A model generated the notes under the pieces. It was not told where the DNA came from. It saw nothing but the letters and a program-made list of their open reading frames with translations, and did not search any database. Of a stretch of 20,593 nucleotides of DNA, positions 7,396 to 16,095 are shown one piece after another. The stretch spans positions 1-20,593 of the forward strand of contig JAJYZY010000036.1 of NCBI GenBank assembly GCA_021799715.1, written 5' to 3'. A program made the position numbers and the translations under genes. Position 1 is the first letter of the stretch, and each line of letters starts with the position of its first letter. This stretch comes from Planctomycetota bacterium. Its GTDB lineage: Bacteria; Planctomycetota; Phycisphaerae; WQYP01.

Positions 7396-9254
7396 GAAAC
7401 CTCCGCCGATTGCCGATGAGGTTGGGACTGCAATTCGTACAAATGGCGGTACAAACCATCTTGCCCGATGAGTTGATCGTGCGTGCCGCTTTGCAGCAAT
7501 TCTCCGCCGCGCAACACGATAATCTGATCCACATGGCGCACCGTATGCAGGTGATGCGCGATGATAATGGTCGTGCGGCCCGCCATCAGCCGCTTAAGTG
7601 TGGCCAGCAGATCGGCTTCCGTTTGCGCATCAAGCCCGGTGGTCGGTTCATCAAGCAAAATAATACGGGCGTCTTTTAAAAACGCCCGGGCGAGGGACAA
7701 CCGCTGTCGCTGGCCCCCGGAAAGCATGACACCGCGCTCGCCAATCGGGGTGTCAAAACCCCGGGGCAGCGCCTGAATAAAATCCCAGGCTCCGGCGGCG
7801 CGGGCCGCGGCATGAATCTCATCCACGGTAGAGTCGGGGCGGGAATAGGCGATATTCTCCAGAATGCTGACATCAAAAAGCACCGGTTCCTGGGGCACCA
7901 TGGCAATCTGTCGGCGCAGAGATTCCAACGTCAGGCTTCGCAGGTCCTGCCCATCAAGCAGAATCCGCCCCCGCGCGGGATCATAAAATCGCGGAATCAG
8001 TCCCGCCAGGGTGGTTTTCCCGGCTCCAGACGGCCCGACCATCGCCACGGAAGAACCCGCCGGAATCGTCAGGTGAACATCCTTGAGCACCGCCTGCTCG
8101 GGCCGGTAGCCAAAGCTGACATGATCAAATTCGATTCTTCCGCGCACCGGAGCTTTTATTTCCACCGCCGTCGGCAAATCACAGATACTTGATTTTTTAT
8201 CCAGAATTTCAAATACACGGTACGCGCCGGCCACCGATCCCTGAATGGACGAGGCGGTATACGAAAGCGTTTCCAGAGGCTTGAACAGCAGTGCGGTATA
8301 TCCGACCATCAGAACAATATCTCCGGGGGATAATTGACCGGCAATAACCCGGCCCGCCGTCATCCAGATAATCGCCGCGGTTCCACAGGCAAACAATACC
8401 GCCACTCCGCTCTGACTGGCGGTTTGCAGAATGGTGAGCCGCAGATTGGCTTTCAGGCTTTCACGGGCTTGATTGGCGAAGCGCGTGGTTTCATGGGTCT
8501 CTCTGCCAAACGCCTGCACCGCCCGAATGCCACCGAGCGTCTGCTCGACACGGGTGCTGACCAAGCTTTCATTTTCATGCACGCGCGTGGATAACCGAGT
8601 GGTTGGCTTTTCCAATTGGCGTACCAGCAGCAGCAACAGGCAACCGATAACAAACGCGACCACCGCAATGCTCCAATCCTGTCCCACCATCACTGCCGCG
8701 ATACCCACCAGTGTTACAATTGATGAAATGCCGGGCACGAGACCTTCATTGAACAGCGACTGCACCGAATACGTATCCCACGTAACGCGGTACAGCGAGT
8801 CACCCACGGTCGTGGCATCATGGAAACTTAACGGCAAACGTTGAATATGTTCAAAAACCCGGCAGCGGAGCTTGAAGACCATGCGCAAACCCGATGAGAT
8901 CAGCAGCCACGTGCTCACGACGCTAATAGCCGCGCTTCCCAGACTGATCAGCAACAGCGCCGCGCATAACATTGCGATCAGGCCCGGTTTTCCGTGGCCG
9001 ATGGGGATCAGACGGGCAACAAAGTTATCCGCGGCAAGCAGAAACCCCGGCGGTGCTGATTTCGTGGCAACCACATTCATGATGAATTTAAGGGGCCAGG
9101 GCTGCAACAGCGCCAGCACCGAGCCGGAGAGCATCAGCAGCAGGCCTGCCGCGGCGATACGCACTTCCCCCACCATGCACAGCGCCAGCAAACGCGCGGC
9201 CGTGCGAAACGCGCCGGGACGGCGGACCGGGACGGCTTCCGCTGGCATGCTCAT
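7392..9254 (-). CDS. ABC exporter (fused permease and ATPase, MsbA-like)
   Basis: A 620-residue half-transporter that should dimerise to move a lipid-linked or free saccharide across the inner membrane using ATP. The permease half (about 1-350) has hydrophobic stretches near 30-55, 90-120, 175-212 and 280-325. The ATPase half (about 373-605) has Walker A GPSGAGKTT (407-415), Q-loop Q455, signature LSGGQ (511-515), Walker B IILLDE (531-536) and the H-loop His in IIIAHHLHTV (about 567). All nucleotide-binding motifs are intact. Length matches MsbA-type exporters. ATG 9254 overlaps the previous stop as ATGA, with AGGA about 7 nt upstream; a second ATG two codons later is possible. The operon context suggests a glycan or glycolipid cargo rather than a drug, but the sequence alone does not settle the substrate. 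Confidence 0.95.
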   Translation of the reverse strand: MSMPAEAVPVRRPGAFRTAARLLALCMVGEVRIAAAGLLLMLSGSVLALLQPWPLKFIMNVVATKSAPPGFLLAADNFVARLIPIGHGKPGLIAMLCAALLLISLGSAAISVVSTWLLISSGLRMVFKLRCRVFEHIQRLPLSFHDATTVGDSLYRVTWDTYSVQSLFNEGLVPGISSIVTLVGIAAVMVGQDWSIAVVAFVIGCLLLLLVRQLEKPTTRLSTRVHENESLVSTRVEQTLGGIRAVQAFGRETHETTRFANQARESLKANLRLTILQTASQSGVAVLFACGTAAIIWMTAGRVIAGQLSPGDIVLMVGYTALLFKPLETLSYTASSIQGSVAGAYRVFEILDKKSSICDLPTAVEIKAPVRGRIEFDHVSFGYRPEQAVLKDVHLTIPAGSSVAMVGPSGAGKTTLAGLIPRFYDPARGRILLDGQDLRSLTLESLRRQIAMVPQEPVLFDVSILENIAYSRPDSTVDEIHAAARAAGAWDFIQALPRGFDTPIGERGVMLSGGQRQRLSLARAFLKDARIILLDEPTTGLDAQTEADLLATLKRLMAGRTTIIIAHHLHTVRHVDQIIVLRGGELLQSGTHDQLIGQDGLYRHLYELQSQPHRQSAEVS

Positions 9255-11797
9255 CGATCATTCCTGACTTCACATTCACCGGGCCGACTTTGGCGGATGT
9301 ATTTGAATATCACCGCCAACGCTGCGCCGGCATCCATGGACAGACGCAATGCCAACACGCCGGCAACTACCAGAATCGGAATGGCACCGGGCCAACTGCG
9401 TGCCCCGAGATCAAACAGCCCCAGCGCCAGAAGCATAAAGAGAATTGCCAGAATAACCCGTGGAAACGTGGGCCACGTGCGCAGGCGGATCAACTGCCGC
9501 CCGCCGCCATGCTCTTCAATGGCCAACCGCATGCGCAAGCCGCCAACGGTTCCGCTGCGGCATGCAATATCCCAACGATCAAAATCACCGCCGCGCTGCA
9601 CGCACATCCCCTCCTGTTTGAGGAACATTTCCAGATCCGCCAGACGATCTTCCGCGCTGCGCCAGGTTTCACTCCAACGCACAAATTCCCGCGGCACCGG
9701 AATATCCATGCCGCCGGGGAAGCGCATCCGCCACGGCGATAAACCGCGTGACAGCCGCCCGCGCAATCGCGCTACCGGTTGAATCAGATAGCACCACATG
9801 GTCAGAAGCCGCAATTTCAATACCGCCGCTCGGGTCCGCGGAATTTCATCGAAGCGGCAGTAAAACGCGCCGATTACCGCCTGGGTAATCGTCGCCGCCA
9901 TGGCCGCCAATAATAAAATCCCCAATACCACCGGATGCCAGTAGAAACCCACCATGAACATCACACTCAACACCAGCACGGCGAGGTACCATTCCGGCGT
10001 CATGGCCAGGGACATCATCACTCCCGGGGAGCCGTGATAAACGCTTTGAAATAACGCGCCTCCCCATGAACCATGATAGATTCTGCGCCTTCCCCAGTTG
10101 AGAAATTGCCACAAGCCCCGGCCATAAAGCCGCCCATGCCACGCGATATGCCCAAAGGCATTATATTTTTCGGGCCATTTACGCTCCAGCATCGCTTCCG
10201 CTTTACCGTAATTCAATTGCTGCCGCCAATACGCGCGCAGCGAATTTCGCCGTTTATGCCACACCACGGCCGCCGGGCTGAAGCCCAGATGCCAGCCCCG
10301 CGATTGCAGCCGCCAACACACATCCACATCATCACCGGCAATTCGGAATAACGGATCAAACCCGCCTATTGCCCGCAGGGACCTGGTCAGAAAGGCCATG
10401 TTGCAGCCGGGGATATGCTCCGCTTCCGTATCGCTTAACAGCACATGCATCGGTCCACCGGGTGAATGCGCTACGGCATCGGCGATGTCGGCGTCGCCGG
10501 GCGGCGCAATATTTGGGCCGCCAACCCCGACATATTGTCCGCTGCGGAATGTTTCGACCAGAAAATGCAGCCAATACGGGGTGGGACAGGCGTCATCATC
10601 CAGATAAGCAACGATTTCCCCGGTGGCGGCCGCCAGACCGACGTTGCGGGCGTTACTTAGCCCCTTATTCTCCGACTGAATTAATTTTACCGGATACTCC
10701 CGGACAATTTCGGCCAAGCCGTCCGTTGAGCCGTCATCAACCACAATGACTTCAAAATCGCTGTATTGCAGCGCGCCGACACCTTCCAGACAGAAGCGAA
10801 TCGTGCGCGAACCGTTATAACTGCAGATAATCACCGAAACTTTCGGCCATTTGGCGCTAACCCGGAACGGCACTTTTGAAAACGCATCCTCCGCCGCCGC
10901 CAATGCCGGCTTTACCTTGCGATCGCGCGTGGTCAGGCCGAACTCCCAACCGGTAATTTCACTGCCGCCGCGATACCATTCATCCGTCCACGCGAATAAA
11001 AATGTCCCTGCGCAGCCGCTTTTGAATACCGTGCGAATCTGCCAACATAATGTTGCCGCCTGTTGCGTTTTGCCTTTGGATAAGCTGTCCAGGCCGATTT
11101 CCGCCAGAAGCAGGGGTTTATCACCGGCAATATTGTGCAGTCGGCTGATATAACTGCGCAGCTTATCTTTTGTCTCCAGGTAGACATTGATTGCCATGAA
11201 ATCAAGAAACGGCAGATATAAATATTCCGTTGTGGGATAATTGACATATGTGACCAAAGCCGCGGGGTCCACTTCCTTGGCCACGTTGTAGAGCTGTTTA
11301 AGAAACTGCTCAATGCGACGATAGCCATACCAGCGGACAATGGACGCGGGAATTTCGTTGCCGATTGCGAAGGCCAATAATGCCGGATGGCCGGCGCACT
11401 GCCCAACACCTTGACGCACCCGGTCCACAATTGATTGACGTGATCGGGGATGATCCAGAAATGCCGTGTGCTGTTCCCATGGCAAACCAACCAGCACGTA
11501 CAATCCATGGCTTTGGGCCGCATCCAAAAGCCAGCGCGGCGGAACCGTATAAACCCGCACGGAATTTATGCCGTGATCCGCCATCATGGAAAAGTCACGA
11601 TCAACTTGTTCGGGCGTATGATATTCAGAGCCATCGGCCTCCGGACAAAACGGCCCGTAGGTGACGCCCTTTATGAGAAAGGGCGTGTCATCACGACACA
11701 GGAATTTACCGTGGACCGATAACCGTACCGCCGGGTTAGTGGAATAAATCACCGGCGACGGCGTTACTTTTTCAGGAGATAGAGTTATCTGCGTCAT
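9251..11797 (-). CDS. Fusion of TIM-barrel glycoside hydrolase and GT2 glycosyltransferase with membrane tail
   Basis: An 848-residue two-domain enzyme and first gene of the operon. Residues about 25-310 form a GH2/GH5-like (clan A) TIM barrel: entry motif LIKGVTYGPF (41-50), acid/base Glu in GNEIP (E148), and a second Glu at a strand end in LLLAEIG (E233), the usual nucleophile position. Residues about 317-560 form a family 2 glycosyltransferase: VSVIICSYNG, VVDDGSTD (353-359), the acidic triplet D400-D402 and GDDVDVCWRL (488-497). Two hydrophobic segments at about 603-645 and two near 781-822 should anchor the C-terminal part in the membrane. No signal peptide precedes the barrel, so both active domains are probably on the cytoplasmic side, suggesting transglycosylation, trimming or chain-length control rather than external degradation. 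ATG 11797 has GAGGAG about 9 nt upstream. Confidence 0.92.
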   Translation of the reverse strand: MTQITLSPEKVTPSPVIYSTNPAVRLSVHGKFLCRDDTPFLIKGVTYGPFCPEADGSEYHTPEQVDRDFSMMADHGINSVRVYTVPPRWLLDAAQSHGLYVLVGLPWEQHTAFLDHPRSRQSIVDRVRQGVGQCAGHPALLAFAIGNEIPASIVRWYGYRRIEQFLKQLYNVAKEVDPAALVTYVNYPTTEYLYLPFLDFMAINVYLETKDKLRSYISRLHNIAGDKPLLLAEIGLDSLSKGKTQQAATLCWQIRTVFKSGCAGTFLFAWTDEWYRGGSEITGWEFGLTTRDRKVKPALAAAEDAFSKVPFRVSAKWPKVSVIICSYNGSRTIRFCLEGVGALQYSDFEVIVVDDGSTDGLAEIVREYPVKLIQSENKGLSNARNVGLAAATGEIVAYLDDDACPTPYWLHFLVETFRSGQYVGVGGPNIAPPGDADIADAVAHSPGGPMHVLLSDTEAEHIPGCNMAFLTRSLRAIGGFDPLFRIAGDDVDVCWRLQSRGWHLGFSPAAVVWHKRRNSLRAYWRQQLNYGKAEAMLERKWPEKYNAFGHIAWHGRLYGRGLWQFLNWGRRRIYHGSWGGALFQSVYHGSPGVMMSLAMTPEWYLAVLVLSVMFMVGFYWHPVVLGILLLAAMAATITQAVIGAFYCRFDEIPRTRAAVLKLRLLTMWCYLIQPVARLRGRLSRGLSPWRMRFPGGMDIPVPREFVRWSETWRSAEDRLADLEMFLKQEGMCVQRGGDFDRWDIACRSGTVGGLRMRLAIEEHGGGRQLIRLRTWPTFPRVILAILFMLLALGLFDLGARSWPGAIPILVVAGVLALRLSMDAGAALAVIFKYIRQSRPGECEVRNDR

Positions 11798-11842
11798 TTT
11801 CCACTACTCCTCAACTCACTCCGCCAATAGTCCAAGCGTTCG

Positions 11843-11873
11843 ATTATAGCAACTTTCATCGAATTGCCAGCAA
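11843..11873 (-). promoter_or_regulatory. Candidate promoter of the six-gene glycan operon
   Basis: A perfect TATAAT (11843-11848) sits just after the lpxB coding region. The best -35 is TTGCTG (11868-11873), 19 bp away inside the end of lpxB, so only the -10 is convincing. Transcription would start near 11836 and give a leader of about 39 nt before the ATG at 11797. Confidence 0.45.
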
Positions 11874-13010
11874 CCTTGCCACCTCCAACGCCACACGCCG
11901 CGCCGCCGGCATCTGGTCCGATAATGCGGCCATCGGAGCCGTCAATGCCGCCAAATCATGTGACATCGCTTCCCGCTTCTCAGGATGGGACAATAAATCG
12001 ACGCTCGCATCAATGACCGGTTGCACCGGACCATAAAACGGCATGAATTCGGGAACCAATGCGCGATCCGCCAATATGTTCACCAGGCACAGAAATTTAC
12101 TCTGAATCAGAAATCGCCCGACAAGATTCCATTTCCACCACGCCACACGATACAACACGATCATCGGTTTATGATGGCTCGCAATTTGCAATGTCGCGGT
12201 TCCACTGCACGTCAACACCAGATCAGCCCAACGGATAATGGCATCCGTGGCTCCGGTGCGAACATCCATCTTGGCACCATAGCGCGGCAGAAAATTACGT
12301 ATCTGCCAGGCGCGGTCTTCATCCGCCGCCGCCGCCACCGCGGCAATACCCGGAAACTTGCCGCGCACAGACAAAAATGCTTCCAACATGGGCGGTAAAT
12401 TCGCCGCGATTTCCGCCTTGCGGGATCCCGGGAGTATCGCCATCCGCAAGGCGGCTTTGGGCAAGGGCGGCTTAAGCGCTTCGGGGTCCATATCAACGCC
12501 GTTTCCCGTCCGATCAAACAACGGATGCCCCACATAGACCGTATGCACGCCCTGGTGGCCAAAATAATGTTGCTCAAAGGGCAACACACAACACAATGTA
12601 TCAACATTTGCGCGCACAGTTTTAATGCGCCAGGGCGCCCAGGCCCAGAGTTGCGGAGCGACATAGTAACATATTGGTATACTCAGGCGTTTGCCCAACC
12701 GTGCAATGCGCAGATTCACGGTCGGAGAATCTATGGGGATAATTACATCCGGGCGGTCATGGGAGAGTTCCGTTTTCAACCGGGCAAGCAGGGACAGCCA
12801 GTAGCCGGCTTGCGCAACCGCGCCGACAAGCATGGCCGAATTTTTCGTTGGATCCGCGAAGATTTTGCATCCCGCCTTTACCATTTTTGATCCCCCGATG
12901 CCGATGAATCGGGCTTTGGGAAATTCACCGCGCAAGGCTTGAATCAACGCGGCTCCCAGAGCATCTCCGCTGTGTTCAGCTGCAGAAAGAAAAAATACCG
13001 GCGAACTGAT
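11856..13010 (-). CDS. lpxB: Lipid-A-disaccharide synthase, probable ATC start
   Basis: LpxB condenses UDP-2,3-diacylglucosamine with lipid X to give the lipid A disaccharide at the inner membrane. Seen: IGIGGSKMVKAG, DSPTVNLRIARLGK, YYVAPQLWAWAPWR, YVGHPLFD, AILPGSRKAEI and LTCSGTATLQIA, the ordered LpxB signatures. The only standard start in frame is TTG at 12947, but that would remove the conserved N-terminal motif, here FFLSAAEHSGDALGAAL (12992-12945). Upstream of that motif the frame has no ATG, GTG or TTG before the panB stop (TAA, 13016-13014), which is in the same frame. An ATC at 13010 lies nine bases after AAGGAG (13025-13020) and would give 384 residues, the normal family length. 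I therefore propose ATC initiation coupled to panB; a base error or mutation from ATG is the alternative. Confidence 0.95.
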   Translation of the reverse strand: MSSPVFFLSAAEHSGDALGAALIQALRGEFPKARFIGIGGSKMVKAGCKIFADPTKNSAMLVGAVAQAGYWLSLLARLKTELSHDRPDVIIPIDSPTVNLRIARLGKRLSIPICYYVAPQLWAWAPWRIKTVRANVDTLCCVLPFEQHYFGHQGVHTVYVGHPLFDRTGNGVDMDPEALKPPLPKAALRMAILPGSRKAEIAANLPPMLEAFLSVRGKFPGIAAVAAAADEDRAWQIRNFLPRYGAKMDVRTGATDAIIRWADLVLTCSGTATLQIASHHKPMIVLYRVAWWKWNLVGRFLIQSKFLCLVNILADRALVPEFMPFYGPVQPVIDASVDLLSHPEKREAMSHDLAALTAPMAALSDQMPAARRVALEVARLLAIR

Positions 13011-13013
13011 GGC

Positions 13014-13889
13014 TTATGACTCCTTTACCCCATATCCATGGCGGGCCTGCGGATATTGGCGCGTTTCCACGGCCCGAACATACGCTTGCGCCGCCTGCGC
13101 CACCGCCGCAGGAACCGCGCCAAAACGCTCCACAAACCGCGGCACCTTTTCGTTATAGCCCAGCATATCATGCAATACCAGCACATGACCATGGCAACTC
13201 GGCCCGGCACCGCATCCCAGCACCAGACATGGAACTGATTCCACAACGCGCCGGCTTACACGATCAGGCACCGCCTCCAGGAGCAACATTTCCGCGCCGG
13301 CCGCCACCATGGCCGCACTTTCCCGCACCAACTGATCCGCCTCCTGCTCTGATCCACCCTGGTATCGATACCCCCCCCGCTGCACAGCGCGTTGCGGCAA
13401 TAAACCCAAATGGGCACACACTGGAATGCCCGCCATGGCCATTGCGCGCACGATGCTTTCATGCCGAATGTCACATTCCACTTTTACGCAGTCAACACCG
13501 GCTTGCACCATGAATCGTCGGCCGTTGGCCACTGCCGATTCTTCCGTGGCGTAACTGCCAAACGGCATATCACCCATTAAGAAAACATCCGGCGCGCCGC
13601 GCCGCACCGCATGCGTCAGCAATATCATGAAATCCATGGTTGCGTGAATCGTCGAGCTTTCACCCAACAGCGTGGTCGCGGCGGAATCCCCCACCAGCAG
13701 AATCGAAACGCCGCAATCGGCAAGAATTTTCGCGGTGGGAAAATCATAGCACGTCAGCATGGCAATTGGACGGTTCTCGCGCCGCATGGTTTTCAACGTC
13801 GTCGCCGTTATTTTTCCCGCGGCGCGGACGGGCGCGGAATGATCCGCGGAAGCGCCATCCTCAGAACGTATCGACATACAACGACTCAT
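13014..13889 (-). CDS. panB: 3-methyl-2-oxobutanoate hydroxymethyltransferase
   Basis: PanB adds a hydroxymethyl group from methylene-tetrahydrofolate to alpha-ketoisovalerate to form ketopantoate, the first step of pantothenate and CoA synthesis, in the cytosol. Seen, numbered from ATG 13889: MLTCYDFPTAKI (44-55), VGDSAATTLLG with metal-binding D68, MGDMPFGSY (D107), VKVEC (K136, E138), HLGLLPQ (160-166) and LLLEAVP (E205). These match the metal and active-site residues of the family. In GCGAGPSCHGHVLVLHDMLG the usual Asp before the Gly is His (H233). The protein has 291 residues, with a slightly long N-terminus. Starts at TTG 13901 and ATG 13877 are possible; none has an ideal ribosome site. 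A run of eight G (mRNA sense) lies at 13371-13378. It is followed directly by lpxB and probably co-transcribed with it. Confidence 0.96.
   Translation of the reverse strand: MSRCMSIRSEDGASADHSAPVRAAGKITATTLKTMRRENRPIAMLTCYDFPTAKILADCGVSILLVGDSAATTLLGESSTIHATMDFMILLTHAVRRGAPDVFLMGDMPFGSYATEESAVANGRRFMVQAGVDCVKVECDIRHESIVRAMAMAGIPVCAHLGLLPQRAVQRGGYRYQGGSEQEADQLVRESAAMVAAGAEMLLLEAVPDRVSRRVVESVPCLVLGCGAGPSCHGHVLVLHDMLGYNEKVPRFVERFGAVPAAVAQAAQAYVRAVETRQYPQARHGYGVKES
13020..13025 (-). promoter_or_regulatory. Ribosome binding site for lpxB within the end of panB
   Basis: AAGGAG on the minus strand lies in the last panB codons. It is 9 nt from ATC (13010) and far too distant from TTG (12947), so it supports a start directly after the panB stop codon. 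Confidence 0.6.
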
Positions 13890-13914
13890 TTCCAAAGCCA
13901 ATATTCATAAACAG

Positions 13915-13920
13915 ATTATA
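13915..13920 (-). promoter_or_regulatory. Candidate -10 element of the panB-lpxB operon
   Basis: A perfect TATAAT on the minus strand lies 26 bp before the ATG at 13889, or 38 bp before the one at 13877. No good -35 is visible at 16-18 bp. The transcript would begin near 13908, leaving a leader of only about 19-31 nt. Confidence 0.4.
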
Positions 13921-14242
13921 ACGAATCGTCCACAATTTGCCGTCCCGGCAATTGGATATTGCCTTGTTTTCAATTGCGCGCACCAAAACAACCGTGCGAT
14001 TTTGATGCGCGACGTGATGTTTCGACAAACCGGCAGAATAAACGCGGAAGCTCAAGGCAGTGGATATTTGCCTGAAGCGGCAGTATTTCCACGGCGCCAC
14101 GAAAGCCATTCACACAGCCGCTGCGCGTGATGAACATCGGACTTGCCATTGCCGCACCGGCGAACCAACCGCGGGTATACACCGTGGCGGCTGCGCAGGC
14201 GCGCAGCCGCTTCAATCCGCCCCGAAATTACGCATCGCGCGT
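13921..14242. other. Intergenic region between fabZ and panB
   Basis: About 320 bp without a supportable gene. It contains a strong GC-rich hairpin (14187-14210) shortly after the fabZ stop and a looser two-part stem at about 14060-14093 (GTGGA/TCCAC outside, TGCC/GGCA inside). Its right-to-left end merges into the panB -10 box. Open frames crossing it on both strands lack family motifs and ribosome sites; a long plus-strand frame (14060-14881) is simply the antisense of fabZ. Confidence 0.5.
14187..14210 (-). terminator. Perfect 10-bp GC hairpin after fabZ, no T tract
   Basis: GCGGCTGCGC (14187-14196) and GCGCAGCCGC (14201-14210) are exact inverted repeats around a 4-nt loop. The hairpin lies about 33 nt past the fabZ stop codon, where a terminator or 3'-end stabiliser would be expected. 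No run of T follows on the minus strand, so intrinsic termination is uncertain. Confidence 0.4.
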
Positions 14243-14752
14243 TTACAAATTGACTTGAATATTGCGGCGATAGGTTTCAAACAGAGCCATGAATTCACTG
14301 TTGAACACAAAATTGAATTCCGGAAATTTCAATCCCGCCATATTCTGGTCGATATGGGAAAACATCAACTCCACTTCCCCGACCGGAACTTCATTTATGC
14401 CGCCATCCGCACCGACGCCGCGCGAACGGATAACCCCCTGAATGGAGGCTCCAACCGGAGACACATTGGCAATTGCGGCATCATACACAAGCTGCTCACC
14501 GGGGCGAACCAGCCGAGTGAATGTAGCGCGGCCAATTTTTCCCAGGATCACCTTTTCCTTAAAATCCCGCGCCGCCCCGACGAGAATGCCGCTGGTCTGC
14601 GCCATACCTTCAATCATCAGACTCGCCGGCATGACGGGAAAACCGGGGAAGTGATCATGCAAATGATCTTCCGCGAGCGATACATTTTTAATGGCCACCG
14701 CGCGTTTGCCGGGTTCAAAGATTTCAAATTTATCAATCCATATCCAACGCAT
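14243..14752 (-). CDS. fabZ: FabZ-type 3-hydroxyacyl-ACP dehydratase
   Basis: A 169-residue hot-dog fold protein. FabZ removes water from 3-hydroxyacyl-ACP during fatty acid elongation in the cytosol. Seen: the HDHFPGFPVMPASLMIEGMAQ block with the catalytic His in HFPG (H34) and catalytic Glu in MIEGMAQ (E48), then RATFTRLVRPGEQLVYDA and a C-terminal VGEVELMFSHI strand. It is longer than standard FabZ (about 145-150) because of a C-terminal extension (about 140-169), a style I associate with Planctomycetota dehydratases. ATG 14752 has GGAG seven bases upstream; a TTG six codons earlier is less likely. The gap terminator ends 28 nt upstream, so fabZ needs read-through or a promoter overlapping the terminator region. 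The link with panB and lpxB is proximity only. Confidence 0.88.
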   Translation of the reverse strand: MRWIWIDKFEIFEPGKRAVAIKNVSLAEDHLHDHFPGFPVMPASLMIEGMAQTSGILVGAARDFKEKVILGKIGRATFTRLVRPGEQLVYDAAIANVSPVGASIQGVIRSRGVGADGGINEVPVGEVELMFSHIDQNMAGLKFPEFNFVFNSEFMALFETYRRNIQVNL

Positions 14753-14780
14753 CGCAACGCTCCAATGCAACCGCCGCCTG

Positions 14781-14813
14781 AAAAAAAGCCCCAGGCGATC
14801 AGCCCGGGGCTTT
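14781..14813 (-). terminator. Rho-independent terminator of gap
   Basis: On the minus strand AAAGCCCCGGGC (14813-14802) pairs with GCCTGGGGCTTT (14796-14785) around a 5-nt loop, with one G-T pair, and runs straight into a T tract (14787-14781). It is about 34 nt past the gap stop codon and is a textbook intrinsic terminator. Confidence 0.9.
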
Positions 14814-14846
14814 GCACAAGCACTTTTACGTCACTCGCGCTTAAAT

Positions 14847-15899
<1,053 letters not shown>

Positions 15900-15962
15900 C
15901 TACCTACGAAGTCTCCTATCCGCGGCCCGAAACTCTCTGGCCGCCCGGAAGACTCAAAGCTT

Positions 15963-15990
15963 GCTATATTAGGGCGTGTTGGCGAGTCAA
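15963..15990 (-). promoter_or_regulatory. Candidate promoter of gap
   Basis: On the minus strand, TTGACT (15985-15990, 5/6) is followed after 16 bp by TATAGC (15963-15968, 4/6). Transcription would begin near 15956, giving a leader of about 84 nt before the gap ATG. Confidence 0.45.
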
Positions 15991-16066
15991 GCAAGTAAAG
16001 ATACGTCCCCGCAGGACCAAAAAGCCAGACGCGGACCGTCAGGATGAATATTTTTTTAAAAAAAAC

Positions 16067-16095
16067 TTGACTTTTTTTTATATTTGGTTCACAAT
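16067..16095 (+). promoter_or_regulatory. Candidate promoter of the repeat-protein gene, with AT-rich upstream tract
   Basis: TTGACT (16067-16072, 5/6) is followed after exactly 17 bp by CACAAT (16090-16095, 4/6). Immediately upstream, 16046-16066 is almost pure A/T with phased T and A runs resembling an UP element or bent DNA. Transcription would start near 16102. Confidence 0.5.

Noticed and set aside
7392..9254. Calling the exporter msbA outright
   Set aside because: It sits in a glycan operon rather than with lipid A genes, and many fused ABC exporters share the same motifs; the substrate cannot be read from sequence.
12947..12947. TTG 12947 as the lpxB start
   Set aside because: It would delete the AAEHSGDALGA motif that is encoded upstream in the same frame and expected in every LpxB.
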